Source: Prevotella sp.
GTDB lineage: Bacteria > Bacteroidota > Bacteroidia > Bacteroidales > Bacteroidaceae
Length of the DNA stretch: 64,000 nucleotides
NCBI GenBank assembly: GCA_017619755.1
Contig: JAFZRU010000017.1
Span: forward strand, 124,001-188,000
Direction of reading: 5' to 3'
The position numbers and the translations under genes were made by a program. The notes beneath the pieces are model-generated. The model was not told where the DNA came from. It saw nothing but the letters and a program-made list of their open reading frames with translations, and made no database searches. This document shows positions 1 through 12,794 of the stretch, in pieces (position 1 is the stretch's first letter; every line of letters starts with the position of its first letter).

Positions 1-3509
<3,509 letters not shown>

Positions 3510-3558
3510 TGACCGATATGGACCGCAAAGGCTTACAAAAACGGTAAAAATGAAGACT

Positions 3559-3591
3559 ATCCGCCTCAAAATTTTGTATTTTGAGGCGGAT
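3559..3591. repeat. 13-base perfect inverted repeat around the -33 box of the pulA promoter
   Basis: The arms ATCCGCCTCAAAA (3559-3571) and TTTTGAGGCGGAT (3579-3591) are exact reverse complements with a 7-base centre. That centre contains TTTG (3573-3576), the -33 element of the next promoter. No T-run follows, so a simple terminator for the GH97 gene is less convincing. An operator for a starch-responsive regulator is an inference from the position. Confidence 0.75.
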
Positions 3592-3603
3592 GTGTTATCT
3601 TTG
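3573..3603 (+). promoter_or_regulatory. Promoter of the pullulanase/SusA-like pair
   Basis: TTTG at 3573-3576, a 19-base spacer and TATCTTTG at 3596-3603 fit the Bacteroidota primary sigma consensus. Transcription should start near 3609, leaving a leader of about 50 bases before the ATG at 3661. Confidence 0.8.
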
Positions 3604-3660
3604 CATGCCGTTTCATGTTGAAAGGCGGCAAATCATCAACAACAACCAATCATTTAGATA

Positions 3661-5631
3661 ATGAAAAGACTTTTCGCCATCTTGGCAGTAGTGACCCTTA
3701 TGCAACCCATACACGCCCAGAAATTCGACTTCAACGAGTGCGACGTGGAACTTTACAAAACCACCTTCCGCCTCCTGGCGCCGCCCGACGTTCCAGAGGT
3801 GAAACTGCGCCTCTACACGCAAGCCGAAGGAGGGAAACCCATCAGAACCATCAAGATGACTTGCCAGGACGGCATCTGGACCGCCGTCGTGCCCATGGTG
3901 AAGGCATGGATGGTGGGCAAATTCTACACCTTTGATGTCTTGGGCGACAAGAAGAACTGGCGAGAGACACCCGGAGTCTTCGCAAAGGCTGTGGGGGTCA
4001 ACGGCAAGCGGGCCATGGTCATCGACCTGGCGGAAACCAACCCCTTCGAGTGGGACCGTGACGGGCAAAAGCTGCCCAAACTCAACTCACCCGCCGACTG
4101 GGTGATATACGAGATGCACCACCGCGACTTCTCCATTGCACGAAACATACACCTCGACCCATCAGAGCTCAACGGCGGGAGGGTCAGCACCGACTACCCG
4201 GGAAAGTTCGTAGCACTGGGTGAGGATTGGGCCATCGAACACCTCAAAAACTTGGGTGTCAACGCCGTGCACATGCTACCATCCTTTGATTTCGCATCCA
4301 TCGACGAGAGCAACGACGAGCCTCAATACAACTGGGGATACGACCCGCTCAACTACAACGTGCCGGAAGGCTCTTATTCCACCGACGCCACGGCACCCGC
4401 CACACGCATCCGCGATTTCAAACTCATGGTCAAGAAACTCCATGATGCCGGCATCCGCGTCATCCTCGACGTCGTTTACAACCACACTTTCAATGTAGAG
4501 AACAGCAATTTCCAACTCACTTGGCCCGACCATTACTACCGCAAGACCGCCGACGGGAAATACAGCAATGGTTCAGGATGCGGAAACGAGACGGCTTCCG
4601 AGAGACAGCACATGCGCGACTTCATGGTGGAGAGCGTGAAATACTGGATCAATGAGTACCATATCGACGGCTTCCGCTTCGACCTCATGGGGGTGCACGA
4701 CATCGAAACCATGAACACCATACGCGCCGAGGTGGACAAAATCAACCCCAACATCTTCATCTATGGAGAAGGATGGTCGGCAGGAGACTGTGCATACCCC
4801 AAGGAGAAGCTCGGCTTGAAGGCCAACATCCCCTCCATGCCACGCATCGCCGCCTTCAGCGACGAGTTGCGCGACGCCCTCCGAGGCCCCTTCGACAATG
4901 ACAACAAGGGTGCCTTCCTCGCCGGACTGCCCGGAGAGGAGGAGAGCCTCAAATACGGCATAGCAGGAGGCATCTCCCATCCGCAGGTGGACATGGCCAA
5001 GGTGAACTACACCCACACGCCGTGGGCCACCCAACCCACCCAGATGATTGCATACGTCAGCTGTCACGACGACCTCTGCCTCACCGACCGCCTCCGCGCA
5101 TCCATCCCCGGCATCACGCAAGACGAACTCATACGTCTCGACCTCCTCGCACAAACGGCGGTGTTCACCTCGCAGGGCGTGCCTTTCATCCTCTCGGGCG
5201 AGGAGATGCTACGCGACAAAAAAGGCGTGCACAACAGCTTCGAGTCACCCGACAGCATCAACCAACTCGAATGGAGGAACATCATGAGGTATCCTGAAGT
5301 GCTCAGCTACTATTCACGCCTCATCCAACTGCGCAAGAACCATCCCGCCTTCCGTCTCGCTGATGCCGACAAGGTGAGGAAGGCTCTTGAATTCCTGCCC
5401 ACCCAACCGTGCCTCGTGGCCTTCACCATCAAGGGCAATGCAGGGGGCGACACTTGGAAGGACATCACCGTCATTCTCAACGCCAGCAAGGAAACAAAAT
5501 TGGTGAACGTGCCAGCCGGGAAATACACCGTGGTGTGCAAAGGCGGGAAGATTGACGAGAACGGACTGGGCATCGTCAGCGGACCCACCGTGGAGGTGGC
5601 ACCGCAGTCGGCGCTCATCATGCACAACTGA
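3661..5631 (+). CDS. pulA: Type I pullulanase, GH13
   Basis: 656 residues with a signal peptide (cleavage near residue 19, IHA-Q), so it acts outside the cytoplasm on alpha-1,6 branch points of starch-like glucans. An N-terminal beta-sandwich of about 120 residues precedes the catalytic barrel. The type I pullulanase signature YNWGYDP is at residues 223-229. GH13 catalytic residues are Asp341 (GFRFDLMG, nucleophile), Glu370 (YGEGWSAG, acid/base) and Asp470 (SCHDDL). It has its own promoter with a palindrome around the -33 box and runs into the SusA-like gene 23 bases later. Together with GH97 and MalQ it gives debranching plus chain breakdown. Exact linkage preference is not provable from sequence. 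Confidence 0.93.
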   Translation: MKRLFAILAVVTLMQPIHAQKFDFNECDVELYKTTFRLLAPPDVPEVKLRLYTQAEGGKPIRTIKMTCQDGIWTAVVPMVKAWMVGKFYTFDVLGDKKNWRETPGVFAKAVGVNGKRAMVIDLAETNPFEWDRDGQKLPKLNSPADWVIYEMHHRDFSIARNIHLDPSELNGGRVSTDYPGKFVALGEDWAIEHLKNLGVNAVHMLPSFDFASIDESNDEPQYNWGYDPLNYNVPEGSYSTDATAPATRIRDFKLMVKKLHDAGIRVILDVVYNHTFNVENSNFQLTWPDHYYRKTADGKYSNGSGCGNETASERQHMRDFMVESVKYWINEYHIDGFRFDLMGVHDIETMNTIRAEVDKINPNIFIYGEGWSAGDCAYPKEKLGLKANIPSMPRIAAFSDELRDALRGPFDNDNKGAFLAGLPGEEESLKYGIAGGISHPQVDMAKVNYTHTPWATQPTQMIAYVSCHDDLCLTDRLRASIPGITQDELIRLDLLAQTAVFTSQGVPFILSGEEMLRDKKGVHNSFESPDSINQLEWRNIMRYPEVLSYYSRLIQLRKNHPAFRLADADKVRKALEFLPTQPCLVAFTIKGNAGGDTWKDITVILNASKETKLVNVPAGKYTVVCKGGKIDENGLGIVSGPTVEVAPQSALIMHN

Positions 5632-5654
5632 CTTTAACCATCAACTATCATACC

Positions 5655-7550
5655 ATGAGAAGAACACTTGTCACAGCAGCCATCACCATCCTCGCCACCA
5701 TGAACATGACGGCAGCCATTATTAACATCACACGTATCGACCCCACCGACTGGTACGCCGGGATGAAGAACCCGCAACTGCAACTAATGGTCTATGGGGA
5801 GGGCATCGCACAAGCCAACGTTTCCACCGACTACCCGTCCGTGGCCATCGACTCCGTCGTGCGTCTCGACTCGCCCAACTATCTCCTTGTGTATCTTAAC
5901 CTCAAGGGCGCACAGCCGGGTGAGATGACACTACGCTTCACCATCGGGAAGAAGAAACGCGACGTAAAATACACCCTCAAGAGAAGGGAGAAGGATGGAG
6001 CACAGCGCGTGGGATTTTCCAACGCCGACGTGTTGTACATGCTCATGCCTGACCGCTTCGCCAGCGGAAGCACCGACAATGACCAGGTGAAGGGCATGCG
6101 CACATACGTCAACGACCGCACGCAGCCCAGCCTCCGTCACGGGGGAGACTTGGAGGGCATACGGCAGCACCTCGACTATTTCAACCAACTGGGTGTCACC
6201 GCTTTGTGGTTCACCCCCGTCTTGGAGAACAATTCGCCCGACGGCAACGGCTTCAGCACCTACCATGGCTATGCCACCACCGACTACTACAAGGTGGACC
6301 CACGCTTCGGCACCAATGAGGAGTACCGAAGACTCATCGACGAGGCTCACCAGCACGGCCTTAAAGTCGTGATGGACATGATTTTCAACCACTGCGGCTT
6401 CGAGCACCCCTGGGTGGCCGACCAACCCTCCGCCGACTGGTTCAACCTGCCAGGATGGCTCGAGGAGAGCAAGGGTACCTCGGACCCCACAGGCACCTCC
6501 TTCCTCCAGACCAGTTACAAACTGACACCTGTGGTGGATCCCTACGCCTCCCAGGTGGATCTGAAGGAGACCGTCCAGGGATGGTTTGTGCCCACCATGC
6601 CCGACCTCAACCAGCGTAACCCGCATGTCATGACCTATCTCATACAAAACAGCATCTGGTGGATAGAGACCGTGGGCATCGACGGCATACGCATGGACAC
6701 CTATCCCTACGCCGACGAAGAGGGGATGGCACGATGGATGAAAACGCTCGACCAGGAATATCCCAATTTCAACACCGTGGGGGAGACGTGGGTCACAGAG
6801 CCGGCTTACACTGCCACTTGGCAGAAAGACTCCAAAATCGCCAAGCACAACAGCTACCTCAAGACCGTCATGGACTTCAGCTTCTACGACAAAATCAACC
6901 AGGCGAAAGACGAGGAGACCGACCCTTGGTGGAAGGGGCTCAACCGCATCTACAACAGCCTCGTATATGACTACCTCTATCCCAATCCGGCAAGCGTCAT
7001 GGCATTCATCGAGAACCATGACACCGACCGTTTCTTGGGCAATGGCACCGACACCCTCGCCCTCAAGCAAGCCCTCGCACTCCTGCTCACCATCAACCGC
7101 ACTCCACAATTATACTATGGAACAGAGGTGTTGATGAACGGCACCAAGGAAGTGACTGACGGAAACGTGAGAAAGGACTTCCCCGGAGGATTCCCCGGAG
7201 ATAAGAAAAACTGCTTTACCGCTGAGGGGCGCACCAAGGCGGAAAACGCCATGTTTGACTGGTGCAGCCGACTGTTGCACTGGAGGCAGGGCAATGACGT
7301 GGTGACAAAAGGAAAGCAGATACAATTCATTCCCTACAACGGCATTTACGTCGTCGCACGGCAATACAAAGGAAAAACCGTCATGACCATCATCAACGGC
7401 ACAAGGCAGGCAGCGGAAATGGACGTGAAACGATATGCAGAGGTGATTGGAAACACCAGCACCGCACGTGACATCACCGCCAACCGCAGTGTCCGCATGG
7501 ACAAAAACATCAACCTCCGCCCAAGGCAAACCATGGTCTTGGAGTTTTAA
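5655..7550 (+). CDS. susA: SusA-like neopullulanase/cyclomaltodextrinase, GH13
   Basis: 631 residues, close to B. thetaiotaomicron SusA. A signal peptide covers about residues 1-21. An N-terminal cyclomaltodextrinase-type sandwich domain (about 22-115) precedes the GH13 barrel. Catalytic residues are Asp348 (GIRMDTYPYAD), Glu377 (VGETWVTEP) and Asp456 (ENHDTDRFLG). The expected role is periplasmic hydrolysis of imported maltooligosaccharides, supplying GH97 and then MalQ. It is the last gene of the pair starting at 3661 and is followed by a 9-base tandem repeat. The gene symbol is used by similarity; no susC or susD is visible beside it. Confidence 0.9.
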   Translation: MRRTLVTAAITILATMNMTAAIINITRIDPTDWYAGMKNPQLQLMVYGEGIAQANVSTDYPSVAIDSVVRLDSPNYLLVYLNLKGAQPGEMTLRFTIGKKKRDVKYTLKRREKDGAQRVGFSNADVLYMLMPDRFASGSTDNDQVKGMRTYVNDRTQPSLRHGGDLEGIRQHLDYFNQLGVTALWFTPVLENNSPDGNGFSTYHGYATTDYYKVDPRFGTNEEYRRLIDEAHQHGLKVVMDMIFNHCGFEHPWVADQPSADWFNLPGWLEESKGTSDPTGTSFLQTSYKLTPVVDPYASQVDLKETVQGWFVPTMPDLNQRNPHVMTYLIQNSIWWIETVGIDGIRMDTYPYADEEGMARWMKTLDQEYPNFNTVGETWVTEPAYTATWQKDSKIAKHNSYLKTVMDFSFYDKINQAKDEETDPWWKGLNRIYNSLVYDYLYPNPASVMAFIENHDTDRFLGNGTDTLALKQALALLLTINRTPQLYYGTEVLMNGTKEVTDGNVRKDFPGGFPGDKKNCFTAEGRTKAENAMFDWCSRLLHWRQGNDVVTKGKQIQFIPYNGIYVVARQYKGKTVMTIINGTRQAAEMDVKRYAEVIGNTSTARDITANRSVRMDKNINLRPRQTMVLEF

Positions 7551-7574
7551 CTCTTAAGACACTCTTTTTCAATT

Positions 7575-7664
7575 AAGGTCTTTAAGGTCTTCAGGGACTT
7601 TAAAGACCTTAATGACTTTAATGACCTTAATGACCTTAACGACCTTAAAGACGTTAAAGTCCTT
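7575..7664. repeat. Ten 9-base tandem units between convergent genes
   Basis: Ten in-phase 9-base units of the form AAnGACnTT fill the gap between susA and the chromate transporter. The first two units (AAGGTCTTT, AAGGTCTTC) are inverted relative to the later ones (AAAGACCTT, AATGACCTT), so the array can fold back on itself and may act as a bidirectional terminator. Confidence 0.8.
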
Positions 7665-7668
7665 CAAC

Positions 7669-8244
7669 TCAATAAAGCAGGAGCAGTCCGGCGAAGCCGG
7701 CAAAGGCCATCATGAGGATGGGATTGATGCGCACCACCTTGACGCCCACCCATGTGGCGAAAAACAGTGCGACGCTGATGCAGAAGCGCCAGGGGTCGGA
7801 AGCGAAGGTGCCGAAATTCTCCTCGTTCATCAGCAGCAGGGCGGCGGCGGCCAGCAGGCCCACCACGGCGGGACGGAGGCCGGAGAAGATGCTTTCCATA
7901 AATGGGGTCTTCATGTATTTGAGGAAAAGCCTGGCGATGAGTATCATCAGGATGAAGGAGGGCAACACGAGGGCGAAGGTGGCCGTTGCGCTGCCCATGA
8001 CGGCCCACGTGGAACCCATGCCGGCGTTTTTCACAGCCGTGAAGCCACAGTAGGTGGCGGAGTTGATGCCGATGGGACCGGGGGTCATTTGACTGATGGC
8101 CACGATGTTGGTGAACTCTGCCGAGTTCATCCAATGATGATGATATACCACCTCGTTTTGGATGAGCGAGAGCATACCATATCCTCCGCCGAAGCCGAAG
8201 AGGCCGATTTCGAAGAACGTGATGAAGAGGTAGATGAAAATCAT
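7669..8244 (-). CDS. Chromate transporter family protein, half-size (second of pair)
   Basis: 191 residues, hydrophobic, of the half-length ChrA type. The family signature FGFGGGYGMLSLI lies near the N terminus, followed by NIVAISQMTPGPIGIN, the typical continuation of this domain. Several membrane helices follow, including LRPAVVGLLAAAALLL. The start overlaps the stop of the upstream half-gene by four bases (ATGA), so the two are translationally coupled. Split ChrA pairs probably work as heterodimers. The transported anion is unknown; chromate efflux is only the family name. Confidence 0.88.
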   Translation of the reverse strand: MIFIYLFITFFEIGLFGFGGGYGMLSLIQNEVVYHHHWMNSAEFTNIVAISQMTPGPIGINSATYCGFTAVKNAGMGSTWAVMGSATATFALVLPSFILMILIARLFLKYMKTPFMESIFSGLRPAVVGLLAAAALLLMNEENFGTFASDPWRFCISVALFFATWVGVKVVRINPILMMAFAGFAGLLLLY

Positions 8245-8789
8245 GGCTCTGTAGGTTGGATGAGACGGCCGTAGAGATACCCTCCCAGCCCTGCGACGAC
8301 GATGACCCATACCGGGTTGACACCCAAGAGCCAGATGGCCAAGGCTCCGGCGATGGGAATCCAGCAATTGGACAGTTTCACCTTTGCACTCTTTGCCAAG
8401 GAGAAGGTGGGGGCTGCGATGAGTGCCACCACCGCCGGGCGTATGCCTCGGAAGATGGACTCCACCACGGGGTTGTCTTTCACCGTGGTGAAGCACATGG
8501 CAATGAGCAGGATGATGACGAAGGAGGGGAGGGCGGCGCCGATGGTGGCGCAGATGGCTCCCGGGAGTTTTCGGAGCTTGTATCCTATGAAGACGCTCAT
8601 GTTGATGGCAAACACCCCCGGGCAGCTTTGGGCGATGGCGATGATGTCGAGAAACTCCTCACGGGCGAGCCATTTATGGCGGTCCACCACTTCGCTCTCG
8701 ATGAGTGGAATCATGGCGTAGCCGCCGCCGATGGTGAAGGCGCCGATGCGGAAGAATGTCTTGAAACTGTCCCAATAGAACCTGTCCAT
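8241..8789 (-). CDS. Chromate transporter family protein, half-size (first of pair)
   Basis: 182 residues of the ChrA half-domain. It starts MDRFYWDSFKTFF and carries FTIGGGYAMIPLI, AIAQSCPGVFAINMSVFIGYK and IFRGIRPAVVALI, each matching a segment of its partner downstream, which shows that the two arose from one duplicated domain. It begins 13 bases after purL, in the same direction, so it probably belongs to the purL transcript. A physiological link between purine synthesis and this transporter is not evident; co-location may only reflect shared expression. Confidence 0.88.
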   Translation of the reverse strand: MDRFYWDSFKTFFRIGAFTIGGGYAMIPLIESEVVDRHKWLAREEFLDIIAIAQSCPGVFAINMSVFIGYKLRKLPGAICATIGAALPSFVIILLIAMCFTTVKDNPVVESIFRGIRPAVVALIAAPTFSLAKSAKVKLSNCWIPIAGALAIWLLGVNPVWVIVVAGLGGYLYGRLIQPTEP

Positions 8790-8802
8790 GGATGTATTCT
8801 CC

Positions 8803-11800
8803 TTAAGGATGTTGCTCCACCCATCGACGGGCGTTGACGAAGGCCTCCAACCAGGGAGTCGCCTCGTCGCCCTGCCGTTCCACAGGATAATATCCGCACT
8901 GCCAGGGGTAGATGGCGCGCTCCAAGTGTGGCATCATGGCCAAGTGGCGGCCGTCGGTGCTGCAGATGCCGGCCACGGCGTGGTCGGAGCCGTTGGGGTT
9001 GCCGGGGTAGGTCTCGTAACTGTATTTCGCCACCACGTGGTAGTCGCTCTCCGCCTCCGGGAGGTGGAATTTCCCCTCTCCGTGGGCCACCCAGATGCCC
9101 AGTTGGCTGCCGGCGAGGGAGCGTAGCATCACGCTGTTGTTCTCGGGAATGGTCAGGCCTACGAAGGCGCTCTCAAACTTGTGCGAGTCGTTGTGCAGCA
9201 TGCGTGTGCGGCGTTCGTGCTCCGGGTTGATGAGGTTGAGCTCCACCATCAACTGGCAGCCGTTGCAGATACCCAATGACAAGGTGTTGGGTCGAGCATA
9301 GAACCTCTCAAGCGCCTCCTTGGCCTTGGGGTTGTAGAGGAACGCCCCTGCCCATCCCTTGGCACTCCCTAATACGTCGCTGTTGGAGAAGCCTCCGCAG
9401 AAGACGATCATGGAGATGTCGTCCAGCGTCTCGCGCCCGCTGATGAGGTCGGTCATCATCACGTCCTTCACGTCGAAGCCGGCGAGGTGGAGCGACCATG
9501 CCATCTCACGCTCGCCGTTGGTGCCTTTCTCGCGGATGATGGCGGCGCGTATGCCGGAGGCCTCGCGACGGCTTGTCTTGAGGTGCCAGGCACGGAGCTT
9601 GCCTTGGAACTTGGCCGGGAAACGCCACTGCAGGGGTTGCTCCTTGTAGTTGTCGTAGCGCTGACGGGCGCATCCGTTGAAACTCTGCTTGCGGTCGAGG
9701 AGGTAAGAGGTCTTATACCACACGTCGCGCAGGTGGTCAATGTCGAAATGATATTCTTGGTCGTCCTTGACGATGGTGAGGTTCCGGTTGTCGGGGGTGG
9801 GGTAGCCAATCTTGGCATATCCCACGCCGAGGTCGTCGAGCAACTCCCGCATCTCGAACTTGTATTTGTCGCTCACTTGCACGATGATGCCGGGGTTCTC
9901 TGCGAAAAGGGTCTTCACCAAGTCGTCCTTCATGTTGTAGAGGTTGATGCGCATGCCGCCGGTGGTGTTGGCGAAGCACATTTCAAGCAGGGTGGTGAGC
10001 ATGCCGCCGGCGCTGATGTCGTGTCCGGCCATCACCCATCCACGGCGAATCATTTCCTGCACGGCCTCGAAGCACCCGGCGAAGTATTCGGGATGCACCA
10101 CGGTGGGCACGTCGTCGCCCACCTTTCCAAGGGACTGTGCGAGGGCGGAGCCGCCCAAGCGGAGGGCGTCGAAGCTGAAGTCGATGTGGTAGATGGAGGA
10201 GTTCTTGTCGTTCACCAGTACGGGCGACACCACCTTTTTGATGTCGCTCACCTCGCCTCCGCTGCTCACGATGACCGTTCCGGGGGAGATGATTTTCTCG
10301 CCGTTGGGGTATTGCTGGCTCAGCGACAGGGAGTCCTTGCCCGTGGGGACGTTGATGCGTAGCTTGCGGCAGAAGTCGGAGAGAGCCTCCACGGCGGCGT
10401 ATAAGCGGGCGTCCTCACCCTCTTGCGAGCGGCAGGGCCACATCCAGTTGGCTGAAAGCGACACGCCTCTCAGGCCGTGTGCGAGTGGTGCCCACACGAG
10501 GTTGGTGAGGGCTTCGGCCACGGCAAGCACGCTGCCTTTCTCCGGCGAGGCCAGTCCGGCTTGTGGGGCGTGGCCCAAGGCGGTGGCGATGCCTTTGCGC
10601 CCCTGGTAGTCGAGGGCCACCACGCCGCAGTCGGAGAGCGGCAGTTGCAGTTCGCCCTGGCATTGCTGGCGGGCCACCTTGCCGCTGACGGAGCGGTCCA
10701 CCTTGTTGGTGAGCCAGTCCTTGCAGGCCACGGCTTCGAGTTGCAGTACGCGCTCGATGTATTGGTTCACGAGTGTGGCGTCGTAGTGCAGGTCGTCGTA
10801 GTGTCTCACCACGGTGCGGTCGGTCATCACGGTCTTTGGCGAGTGTCCGAACATCTGCGCCACGTCAAGGTCGAAAGGTTTCCTGCCGTCGGCCTGGCGG
10901 AAGGAGAAATGAGCGTCGCCCGTCGTCTCGCCCACCACGTATAAGGGTGCGCGCTCGCGCTCGGCGATGCGTGCCACTTGGTCGATGTGTCTCTCGTCGA
11001 TGAGCAGGCCCATGCGCTCCTGGCTCTCGTTGGCTATCACCTCCTTGGCAGAGAGGGTGGTGTCGCCGATGGGCAGGGCGGACATGTCCACCTCGCCGCC
11101 ACATTCCTCCACCAATTCGGAGAGGCAGTTGAGGTGTCCGGCGGAACCATGGTCGTGGATGCTCACCACCGGGTTGACGTCGGCCTCGCAGAGTGCTCGC
11201 ACCAGGTTGTAGGCACGTTTCTGCATCTCGGGGTTGGCACGTTGCACGGCGTTGAGTTCTATGCCGTTGGAGTAGCGTCCTGTATCTACTGACGAGACGG
11301 AGCCTCCGCCCAAGCCGATGCGGTAGTTGTCGCCGCCCACCACGACAATCTTGTTGCCCTTTTCGGGGGTCTTCTTCAGACAGTCGCGGCGAGTGCCGTA
11401 GCCCACGCCGCCGGCGAGCATCACCACTTTGTCGTAGGCGTATTTCTCAGAGCCTTCGAGGTGTTCGAAGGTGAGCACGGAACCGCTGATGAGGGGTTGT
11501 CCGAACTTGTTGCCGAAGTCGGAGGCGCCATTGGAGGCCTTGATGAGGATTTGTTCGGGCGATTGGTAGAGCCACTGCCTGACGGGGAGGATGTCTTCCC
11601 AGTCGCGCTCCGCGTCGCGTTCGCCATCGTCATTGAGGAGGCGGGGGTAGGCGGTCATGTAAACGGCTGTGCCAGCGATGGGCCACGAACCGACGCCGCC
11701 GCCCATACGGTCGCGGATTTCGCCTCCGGTGCCGGTGGCGGCGCCGTTGAAAGGCTCCACGGTGGTGGGGAAGTTGTGGGTCTCGGCCTTCAGCGAGATG

Positions 11801-12522
11801 ACGCTCTCCACATCCTTGATGACGAAATAGTCGGAGGTGGAGGGGTCTTGTGGGGCGAACTGCTCCACCTTGGGGCCTCGGGAGAAGGCGACGTTGTCCT
11901 TGTAGGCCGACAAAATCATGTTGGGGTTTTCCTGCGTCGTGCGCTTGATCATGGCGAAGAGCGACGACTCCTTCTCTTCGCCGTCGATGACGAAGGTGCC
12001 GCCGAAAATCTTGTGGCGGCAGTGCTCGGAGTTAATTTGTGCGAAGCCGAACACCTCGCTGTCGGTGAGGGGACGGCACAGTTGCCGTTCGATGTCGTGG
12101 AGGTATTCTATCTCTTCAGGAGAGAGTGCGAGACCCTCCTCCTCGTTGTATTGCTCCAAGTCAGTCACTTCCTTGATAGGTTCGGGCTGGTGCTTGACGG
12201 TGAACACTTTTTGGTCGAGGCCGTGGTACATGCGTTGCAACATGGGGTCGTGCGCTGCTTCCTCGCTCGCCACCGGGAAATATTCCTCGATGCGGCGGAT
12301 GCCGGCGATGTTCATGTTCTGGGTGATTTCCACCGCGTTGGTGCTCCATGGGGTGACCATTTCACGGCGTGGACCGATGAAAAAGCCTTCTATGGGGTTG
12401 GTACCTAAGGATGTGGCGTTGCCGAAGAGCCAGGAAAGGCGTGAGAGGGTGTCGTTGTCGAGTGTCTCTTTAGCTTCCGTGGCGATGATGCTCTTGGATG
12501 GTGTTTGGAAAAAATATATCAT
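8803..12522 (-). CDS. purL: Phosphoribosylformylglycinamidine synthase, single-chain
   Basis: 1,239 residues, the long form carrying synthetase and glutaminase in one chain. It makes FGAM from FGAR, ATP and glutamine in purine synthesis. The N-terminal region leads into the ATP-binding synthetase halves (GFAQINSEHCRHKIF and KAETHNFPTTVEPFNGAATG are recognisable). The C-terminal class I amidotransferase has its nucleophile at Cys1086 in GICNGCQLM and the histidine region VAHGEGKFHLPE. The ATG at 12522 lies 20 bases downstream of a TACCTTTG box, supporting this start. Long open frames on the opposite strand are composition shadows. Confidence 0.97.
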   Translation of the reverse strand: MIYFFQTPSKSIIATEAKETLDNDTLSRLSWLFGNATSLGTNPIEGFFIGPRREMVTPWSTNAVEITQNMNIAGIRRIEEYFPVASEEAAHDPMLQRMYHGLDQKVFTVKHQPEPIKEVTDLEQYNEEEGLALSPEEIEYLHDIERQLCRPLTDSEVFGFAQINSEHCRHKIFGGTFVIDGEEKESSLFAMIKRTTQENPNMILSAYKDNVAFSRGPKVEQFAPQDPSTSDYFVIKDVESVISLKAETHNFPTTVEPFNGAATGTGGEIRDRMGGGVGSWPIAGTAVYMTAYPRLLNDDGERDAERDWEDILPVRQWLYQSPEQILIKASNGASDFGNKFGQPLISGSVLTFEHLEGSEKYAYDKVVMLAGGVGYGTRRDCLKKTPEKGNKIVVVGGDNYRIGLGGGSVSSVDTGRYSNGIELNAVQRANPEMQKRAYNLVRALCEADVNPVVSIHDHGSAGHLNCLSELVEECGGEVDMSALPIGDTTLSAKEVIANESQERMGLLIDERHIDQVARIAERERAPLYVVGETTGDAHFSFRQADGRKPFDLDVAQMFGHSPKTVMTDRTVVRHYDDLHYDATLVNQYIERVLQLEAVACKDWLTNKVDRSVSGKVARQQCQGELQLPLSDCGVVALDYQGRKGIATALGHAPQAGLASPEKGSVLAVAEALTNLVWAPLAHGLRGVSLSANWMWPCRSQEGEDARLYAAVEALSDFCRKLRINVPTGKDSLSLSQQYPNGEKIISPGTVIVSSGGEVSDIKKVVSPVLVNDKNSSIYHIDFSFDALRLGGSALAQSLGKVGDDVPTVVHPEYFAGCFEAVQEMIRRGWVMAGHDISAGGMLTTLLEMCFANTTGGMRINLYNMKDDLVKTLFAENPGIIVQVSDKYKFEMRELLDDLGVGYAKIGYPTPDNRNLTIVKDDQEYHFDIDHLRDVWYKTSYLLDRKQSFNGCARQRYDNYKEQPLQWRFPAKFQGKLRAWHLKTSRREASGIRAAIIREKGTNGEREMAWSLHLAGFDVKDVMMTDLISGRETLDDISMIVFCGGFSNSDVLGSAKGWAGAFLYNPKAKEALERFYARPNTLSLGICNGCQLMVELNLINPEHERRTRMLHNDSHKFESAFVGLTIPENNSVMLRSLAGSQLGIWVAHGEGKFHLPEAESDYHVVAKYSYETYPGNPNGSDHAVAGICSTDGRHLAMMPHLERAIYPWQCGYYPVERQGDEATPWLEAFVNARRWVEQHP

Positions 12523-12541
12523 GATAGCCTGAAATTTGGTG

Positions 12542-12549
12542 CAAAGGTA
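12542..12549 (-). promoter_or_regulatory. -7 box of purL
   Basis: TACCTTTG on the minus strand fits TAnnTTTG. No clear TTTG is found at the -33 spacing; that position falls inside the first copy of a 31-base direct repeat. Confidence 0.6.
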
Positions 12550-12554
12550 GTTTT

Positions 12555-12649
12555 AAAATTCCGATTAAGCGAGAGAAAAGAAAAATTTTTTTCTCTTCCG
12601 AGCGTGAGGAATTTATCCAAAATTCCGATTAAGCGAGAGAAAAGAAAAA
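12555..12649. repeat. Two 31-base direct repeats upstream of purL
   Basis: Identical 31-base copies occupy 12555-12585 and 12619-12649, 64 bases apart. Each contains TTCCGATTAAGCGAGAGAAA followed by an A-rich tail. The first tail is followed by TTTTTTTTCTCTT, so it can also pair locally as an inverted repeat. They sit between the divergent purL and AAA-protein promoters. Confidence 0.85.
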
Positions 12650-12720
12650 CTTTTTTTGTTTTGTTTTCGCCCAAGATAAGCTGCGGTTCGGAAATGAAAA
12701 TAAAAAACTACGTCTTTTAT

Positions 12721-12751
12721 TTTGCATTTCGCTCACCTTGCACTATCTTTG
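12721..12751 (+). promoter_or_regulatory. Promoter of the AAA/PD-(D/E)XK gene
   Basis: TTTG at 12721-12724, a 19-base spacer and TATCTTTG at 12744-12751 give a close match to the Bacteroidota consensus. The predicted leader is about 38 bases. Confidence 0.75.
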
Positions 12752-12794
12752 CAAATTGTAAGGGTAATAGCACCTTTACCAAATCATCACCGCC

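Noticed and set aside
7575-7664. Considered as a CRISPR array
   Set aside because: Units are 9 bases with no spacers; it is a simple tandem repeat.
9487-12408. Long open frames on the plus strand opposite purL (291 and 315 codons)
   Set aside because: They mirror purL codon structure, lack promoter or ribosome signals and show no recognisable domains; purL on the other strand is certain.
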